DNA of 64,000 bases from positions 1 to 64,000 of the forward strand of contig JAFQED010000028.1 of NCBI GenBank assembly GCA_017415765.1, read 5' to 3'. Positions 60,129 through 64,000 of the stretch are shown here, piece by piece. This DNA is from Desulfovibrio sp. Lineage in GTDB: Bacteria > Desulfobacterota > Desulfovibrionia > Desulfovibrionales > Desulfovibrionaceae. How positions within the stretch are numbered: position 1 is the first letter of the stretch; the number at the start of each line of letters is the position of its first letter. The position numbers were made by a program, and so were the translations under genes. Below the pieces are notes generated by a model. The model ran no database searches. It saw nothing but the letters and a program-made list of their open reading frames with translations, and was not told the origin of the DNA.

Positions 60129-61127
60129 CTAGACAAAGAGCTCGCCGCCGCCACGGCTTACCACGACCTTGTTTTCGGCTTCCAGACGGCGCACTATCTT
60201 AACGATATTCTGCTGGGCACTCTCAACATCCGAAAGTTTGGTGGGGCCCATGAATTCCAGTTCTTCACGGATCATATTGCCCGCACGCTCGGACATATTT
60301 CTGAAGAACTTTTCCTTCAGTTCGTCACTGGCTCCGCGCAGGGCAAGAGTCAGCTCCTCATTGGGGATCTCCTTCAAAAGTTCGCGTACACCGCGGTCAT
60401 CAATGTTCTTGCAGTCCTCAAAGACAAACATGAGGTTGCGGATGTCTTCAGCCATCTGGGCAGAATCTTCCTCGATTTCGGAGAGCACTTCCTCTTCCGT
60501 AGCACGGTCAACAGCGTTGAGGATCTCGGCCACGGACTGCACACCCCCCACCTTTTTGCCCTCCTTGCCACCCATAGCAATAAGCTGGCTGGTCAGCACC
60601 TTATCCACTTCCATCAGCATATCTTCCGGTACGGATTCCAGCTTGGCAAGACGCGTCAGGACTTCGGCACGAACACCGGCAGGCAGACTTGTCAACAAAT
60701 TGGCAGCCTGGTCAGGGTTAAGATGCCCCATGATCAGGGCCAACGTCTGGGGATGCTCATTCCGCAAAATCTGGGAGAGCAGACGTGGGCTTATCTGCTC
60801 CAAATCCTTGAAGGGGGCCGGCCCTGTGTCGAGGCTCAGGGCATCCATGACATACTTGGCGGTTTCCGGGTCAAGGTTTTTGACCAGCATACGCTTGGCA
60901 GTATCGCTGCCGCCAGAGATCATGTCCACACCATCTACCAGCGATTCATGAAAATCGCGCAGAATTTCTTCCACCACATCCCTGGGCACAGGCTCAAGGT
61001 TCACAATGGCCTTGGAGATGTCGGCAATTTCCTGACGTTCCATGCGCTTGAACACGTCAGCCGTAAACTTGTCGCCCATTGCGAGCAAAAGTACAGCTAT
61101 GCGCTGGTGTCCGGTCAAGTCGGCCAT
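60129..61127 (-). CDS. fliG: Flagellar motor switch protein FliG
   Basis: A 332-residue rotor protein. The N-terminal domain that binds the FliF C-terminal helix spans residues 1-100 (LTGHQRIAVLLLAMGD), the EHPQTLALIMGHL motif lies near residue 125, and the C-terminal torque domain has the charged helix with KEIPNEELTLALRGASDELKEKFFRNMSER. AGGAGACAATA precedes the ATG. It lies 35 bases after the small FliF-tail-like gene. Confidence 0.97.
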   Translation of the reverse strand: MADLTGHQRIAVLLLAMGDKFTADVFKRMERQEIADISKAIVNLEPVPRDVVEEILRDFHESLVDGVDMISGGSDTAKRMLVKNLDPETAKYVMDALSLDTGPAPFKDLEQISPRLLSQILRNEHPQTLALIMGHLNPDQAANLLTSLPAGVRAEVLTRLAKLESVPEDMLMEVDKVLTSQLIAMGGKEGKKVGGVQSVAEILNAVDRATEEEVLSEIEEDSAQMAEDIRNLMFVFEDCKNIDDRGVRELLKEIPNEELTLALRGASDELKEKFFRNMSERAGNMIREELEFMGPTKLSDVESAQQNIVKIVRRLEAENKVVVSRGGGELFV

Positions 61128-61162
61128 TATTGTCTCCTGTTTTTCCAGCAGATCACTGCTGC

Positions 61163-61366
61163 CTATTTTTTCATCCAGCGGCGCATGAGGCGCACGGCCT
61201 GATCCATATGCTGTTCTGTAATATGAAGGAGCTTGAGCTTGAGCTCCTCCACCCTCTGGTTGGTCTCACGCTGGGCCAACCGCAAGGCCTTCAAATCGGC
61301 CAGGGAGGGGACGCGTCCCCCCCCTTCGGCCGGAAGTTGCCTGTTGTCAGACTCGTGCTTTTTCAT
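61163..61366 (-). CDS. Small FliF-tail-like protein between fliF and fliG (undescribed)
   Basis: A 67-residue charged protein, MKKHESDNRQ at the start and MRRWMKK at the end. Its last 30 residues align with the last 30 of FliF before DEKARV: E-x-LK, then E-x-HM-x-Q-x-V-x-x-x-R-x-WMK, 12 identities and about 6 similar residues. In FliF this helix docks on FliG. The ATG (61364-61366) lies 20 bases inside the fliF end in another frame with AGGA next to it, so translation is likely coupled to fliF. No membrane segment or signal. It is most simply a duplicated, freed FliG-binding helix. Existence as a protein is unproven. Confidence 0.72.
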   Translation of the reverse strand: MKKHESDNRQLPAEGGGRVPSLADLKALRLAQRETNQRVEELKLKLLHITEQHMDQAVRLMRRWMKK

Positions 61367-62993
61367 CCTGCTTCATCCAACCGCGCACCTGAGTCACAAC
61401 CTGCTCCATATGGTTTTCTGACAGGGTGAAAATATGCGCTTTGAGTGCTTCAATATCCTTGAAAATAAGCTCGTCATCGTCTTCCTGCTCGGCCAGACTG
61501 TCATCTTCGGCCTTGGCGGCTTCTTCAAGGGCTTCATAAAGGGCAAGCTGTTCTTCGGCAGCAGGCAAACCCTCAAGCCCCTCCACCATTTCACCGGCTT
61601 CCACCTTGGGCCGGATCAGGGCCAGCACCACAGGCCGCACCACCAGCATCAGGAAGAGAAAGGCCAGCAGTGCATTGAGCAGGGGCTTGCCGAGCCGTTC
61701 GGCATAATCTGCAAGGATGTCGCCAAAATTGGGATCCTTGGGCGGCTGCGTATCGGTGAAGGGAGCAGAGCTGACCTCCAGGGAGTCCCCACGAGCACTG
61801 TCCAGGCCCACCGCATTGGAGACCAGTTGGCGGACGCGCTCCAGCTCCTCTGCCTTGCGCGGCACAAAGACCCACTGCCCGTCAATCTTTTCATAACCGC
61901 CAGCGATGATAACCGCAACTGTCAGGCGGCGCAAATCCCCCACGTTGGATACGATCTGCTGCTCTTCCTTGTTGATTTCGTAGTTGGTGGTACGTGTTTC
62001 ACGGCTGCCAGCCTGGTCAGACACCGAACCGGTGATGCCATCCCCACGAAAATTGGCATCCGGTGCGCCTGCTTCCAGATTAGCGCGACCCTGCTGGCTT
62101 TCTTCGCTACGCTGCTCGCTGCGGACAGCGGTTTTTTCCGGGTCATAGAGTTCACGGCGGATGGTTTTCTGGCTGAAATCCATATCCGCATTGACCTTGG
62201 CGATAACACGGCCGGGGCCAAAAAGCGGCTGCAACATCTCTTCGATACGCCGCTCAAGGTTGCGCTGCACGCTGAGGCGATGTTCCATCTGGGTGGAGCT
62301 GATGCCAGCCAGGCTGTCTTCCTCAGGCTGATACAGCACCTTGCCGCCATTGTCCGTGATGGAAACATGGTTTTTGTCCAGCCCTTCCACAGCCATGATC
62401 ATCATATTGAGGATGGCGTTGATTTCCTTCTGGTCAGGCTTGGTATTGGGCCGGAGCAGATTGAGTACCACCGATGCTGAGGGTTCCTGACGGTCTTCCA
62501 CAAACAGGCTGCGCTGGGGGATGACCAGGTGGACGCGGGCACTTTCGACACTGGGAAACTCGCTGATAGTGCGCGAAAGTTCACCCTGCAGGGCGCGAGT
62601 GTAGTTGATTTTTTGCACAAAATCGGTCTGGCCGACCTTGACCTTGTCAAAAATTTCAAAACCAATGCCCTGCCCCACCAAACCGCCTTCACCGGCTATC
62701 TTGATACGCTGATCATAGACAACATCCTGGGGTACCAGGATGGTAGCACCATTATCAGCCAACTGGTACGCCACCTTATCCGTTTGCAGGGCTTTCACCA
62801 CCCTGCTGGCGTCCTCCGCCCCAAGATTGGAGTATAATACCTTATATTCCGGCCGACTGGCCCATATGGACAAGCCAATGGTCAGCGCGAGCAACAGCAC
62901 GACCCCGCCGGCCACAGCAATACGCTGGACAAGGTTCATCCTGGCCCAAAAAGCCTTGAGGCCGTCCACGATCTTTGTCAGGAAAGCAGGCAT
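61347..62993 (-). CDS. fliF: Flagellar MS-ring protein FliF
   Basis: A 548-residue ring protein with two membrane helices (residues 16-40 and about 440-465), the ring-building motifs between them (VYDQRIKIAGEGGL, ARVHLVIPQRSLF), and the C-terminal FliG-binding helix ending HMEQVVTQVRGWMKQ. The ATG at 62993 follows GGAGAAGAAC; the frame extends 10 codons further upstream without a ribosome-binding site. It heads the fliF-x-fliG-fliH-fliI unit; fliE and flgBC are not upstream. Confidence 0.96.
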   Translation of the reverse strand: MPAFLTKIVDGLKAFWARMNLVQRIAVAGGVVLLLALTIGLSIWASRPEYKVLYSNLGAEDASRVVKALQTDKVAYQLADNGATILVPQDVVYDQRIKIAGEGGLVGQGIGFEIFDKVKVGQTDFVQKINYTRALQGELSRTISEFPSVESARVHLVIPQRSLFVEDRQEPSASVVLNLLRPNTKPDQKEINAILNMMIMAVEGLDKNHVSITDNGGKVLYQPEEDSLAGISSTQMEHRLSVQRNLERRIEEMLQPLFGPGRVIAKVNADMDFSQKTIRRELYDPEKTAVRSEQRSEESQQGRANLEAGAPDANFRGDGITGSVSDQAGSRETRTTNYEINKEEQQIVSNVGDLRRLTVAVIIAGGYEKIDGQWVFVPRKAEELERVRQLVSNAVGLDSARGDSLEVSSAPFTDTQPPKDPNFGDILADYAERLGKPLLNALLAFLFLMLVVRPVVLALIRPKVEAGEMVEGLEGLPAAEEQLALYEALEEAAKAEDDSLAEQEDDDELIFKDIEALKAHIFTLSENHMEQVVTQVRGWMKQDEKARV

Positions 62994-63046
62994 GTTCTTC
63001 TCCAATAGCTTGGCTTGCACCAAAAAAATCAGCGGTCGTAACGCCT

Positions 63047-63063
63047 ATGCAATTTTTATGCCT
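63047..63063 (-). promoter_or_regulatory. Possible sigma-54 promoter of the fliF operon
   Basis: On the minus strand AGGCATAAAAATTGCAT keeps the GG-N10-GC spacing and the TTGCAT -12 block, with mismatches in the -24 block (AGGCATA for TGGCACG). It would start transcription near 63035, about 42 bases before the fliF ATG. Confidence 0.5.
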
Positions 63064-63217
63064 TATTACAACATACTGATTTTAATATATTTTCTATCAG
63101 TATCCAGCCAGAATCAGAGGGGTAGTTCAATTTTGTGACGCCTGACGCGCAGTTGCCCTCTGCCCCGGTGCAATGATAGCCTGAACCGCAGTGAGCAACT
63201 GCCCTGAGGGAAAAAAT

Positions 63218-64000
63218 ATGTCGTTCAAACAAGTCTGCACATTGGCACTGGCTTTGGCCGCACTGTTGTTCCTGACCGCGTGTGGCGGCAAGCCTCCCAT
63301 GCGCGGCAATGTGGCCGATATGGAAACGTTCCCGCAGGATTTGACATTTTATGCACAGGCTGCCGGGGCTGATCGCCTTCTGATGGATGCCTCCACGCAG
63401 GAGACACAATACGAGCGTTTTCGCCAACGCCTTTTTGCCCCCTGGCAGATGAAAAAGACTTCCATCCGCACACGGGACATCTCCCCGCTTTTCCGTAAGG
63501 CCAAAGGCTATCGGACGGGCAGCACGCGCTGGACGCAAGCGCAATGGGACAGTATGGCCCGCAATGCTGCGCTCAACAACTTTCCATCACAGGCGCAGGC
63601 AGCCATTACGATCTGCAATACCGACTTGCGCGAAATGCCCACCCACGAGCATCGCTTCTCTGAACCGACGCCCAAGATAGAACAAAATCCCTTTGACTAC
63701 TTCCAGTATTCGCGTCTGCCCATTGGTATGCCCCTGCTTATTGCACACACCAGCCGGGACGGGAACTGGCACTTTGTGGAGTGTGGCCTGGCTGCCGGCT
63801 GGGTAGATGCCCGACATGTACAGGCAGTGGATACCAGCTTCAAGGTTATCTGGAGCAGCGGCCCGCTGGGGGCCATCCTACGCGATAGTGTCCCGTTGCC
63901 CGAAGGACTGACAACTTTCGGCAGCAAAGCGGGAGAGCCGAGCAATATCCACCTTGCCCACATTGGCACGGTATTACCGATACGGGGACAGGACGCAGCA
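63218..64000 (+). CDS. SH3/NlpC-P60-type lipoprotein, partial (3' end outside window)
   Basis: The frame is open from the ATG at 63218 (GAGGG nine bases upstream) to the end of the window, 261 residues visible. A lipoprotein signal ends ALLFLTAC (Cys at 24). The following part, with LFAPWQMKK near residue 75, resembles the NlpC/P60 N-terminal stabilising domain, and NPFDYFQYS, then IGMPLLIAHTSRDGNW and GWVDAR match the SH3b1 domain. A C-terminal NlpC/P60 peptidase would lie beyond the window. Probably a cell-wall endopeptidase. It is divergent from fliF. Confidence 0.85.
   Translation, partial: MSFKQVCTLALALAALLFLTACGGKPPMRGNVADMETFPQDLTFYAQAAGADRLLMDASTQETQYERFRQRLFAPWQMKKTSIRTRDISPLFRKAKGYRTGSTRWTQAQWDSMARNAALNNFPSQAQAAITICNTDLREMPTHEHRFSEPTPKIEQNPFDYFQYSRLPIGMPLLIAHTSRDGNWHFVECGLAAGWVDARHVQAVDTSFKVIWSSGPLGAILRDSVPLPEGLTTFGSKAGEPSNIHLAHIGTVLPIRGQDAA

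Noticed and set aside
61434..62480. A 348-residue plus-strand frame opposite fliF
   Set aside because: Antisense shadow of fliF with no start signal.
1..64000. tRNA genes, CRISPR arrays, insertion sequences, prophage
   Set aside because: No cloverleaf-like sequences, regularly spaced repeats, transposase or phage genes were seen; xerC is intact and in a housekeeping setting.

Overview
The window (about 55-58% GC by eye, gene-dense, no tRNA or rRNA seen) looks like a chromosomal segment of a sulfate-reducing Desulfovibrio, most like Desulfovibrio desulfuricans of the nitrate-respiring (ATCC 27774) type. The main evidence is a napC-napM-napA-napD-napG-napH locus without napB, a bacterioferritin/type-2 rubredoxin gene pair with the diiron and haem-ligand residues at the spacing known for the D. 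desulfuricans protein, an Rnf operon led by a decahaem cytochrome c, and Desulfovibrio-style flagellar genes. The assignment is inferred from gene content, not from a database search.

Layout. 1-3.6 kb (+): flagellar hook-filament junction genes flgK (3' part) and flgL, then csrA-fliW. 3.7-7.1 kb (-): ubiX, rubredoxin, bacterioferritin, a PerR/Fur regulator with a clear promoter and operator-like palindrome, and a glycerate 2-kinase. 7.2-14.1 kb (-): an FmdE/molybdopterin-binding fusion protein and the nap operon, which has a sigma-54-type promoter upstream and an intrinsic-terminator-like hairpin between napA and napD. 14.2-25.1 kb: Mn-dependent pyrophosphatase, cpoB-dprA-xerC, an unknown membrane protein, efp-ftsK-lolA, engB and a small cytochrome c. 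25.4-34.3 kb (-): a tight housekeeping operon ispG-proS-xseA-M23 peptidase-xseB-ispA-dxs-mobA, carrying three isoprenoid-pathway genes and the Mo-cofactor nucleotidyltransferase that NapA would need. 34.5-36.2 kb (+): a FlgO / small helical protein / FlgO-like cassette behind a good sigma-28 promoter. 36.2-38 kb: ychF and a YkgJ-type protein. 38.1-45 kb (-): decahaem cytochrome, rnfCDGEAB and apbE. 45.3-53.3 kb (+): HD hydrolase, phosphofructokinase, addA, addB. 53.4-57.1 kb (+): lysA, a MATE exporter and a DUF2156 protein. 57.1-63 kb (-): fliF, an undescribed 67-residue protein, fliG, fliH, fliI. The window ends inside an SH3/NlpC-P60-type lipoprotein gene (+).

The genes form three functional themes: motility (junction, CsrA/FliW control, FlgO cassette, MS-ring/C-ring/export ATPase), anaerobic electron transfer (Nap, Rnf with its cytochrome, small cytochrome c) with cofactor supply (ApbE for FMN, MobA and FmdE-MoCF for molybdenum), and oxidative-stress iron handling (Bfr, Rd-2, PerR).

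The most interesting observation is a small gene lying between fliF and fliG and overlapping both the end of fliF and its reading space. Its C-terminal half is a diverged copy of the FliG-binding C-terminal helix of FliF, so it may encode a free-standing FliG ligand. Other points worth attention are RnfC and RnfD proteins that lack their usual NADH/FMN-binding and flavinylation motifs, a FliH with a long acidic tail, and ftsK with a strong ribosome-binding site but apparently no canonical start codon.
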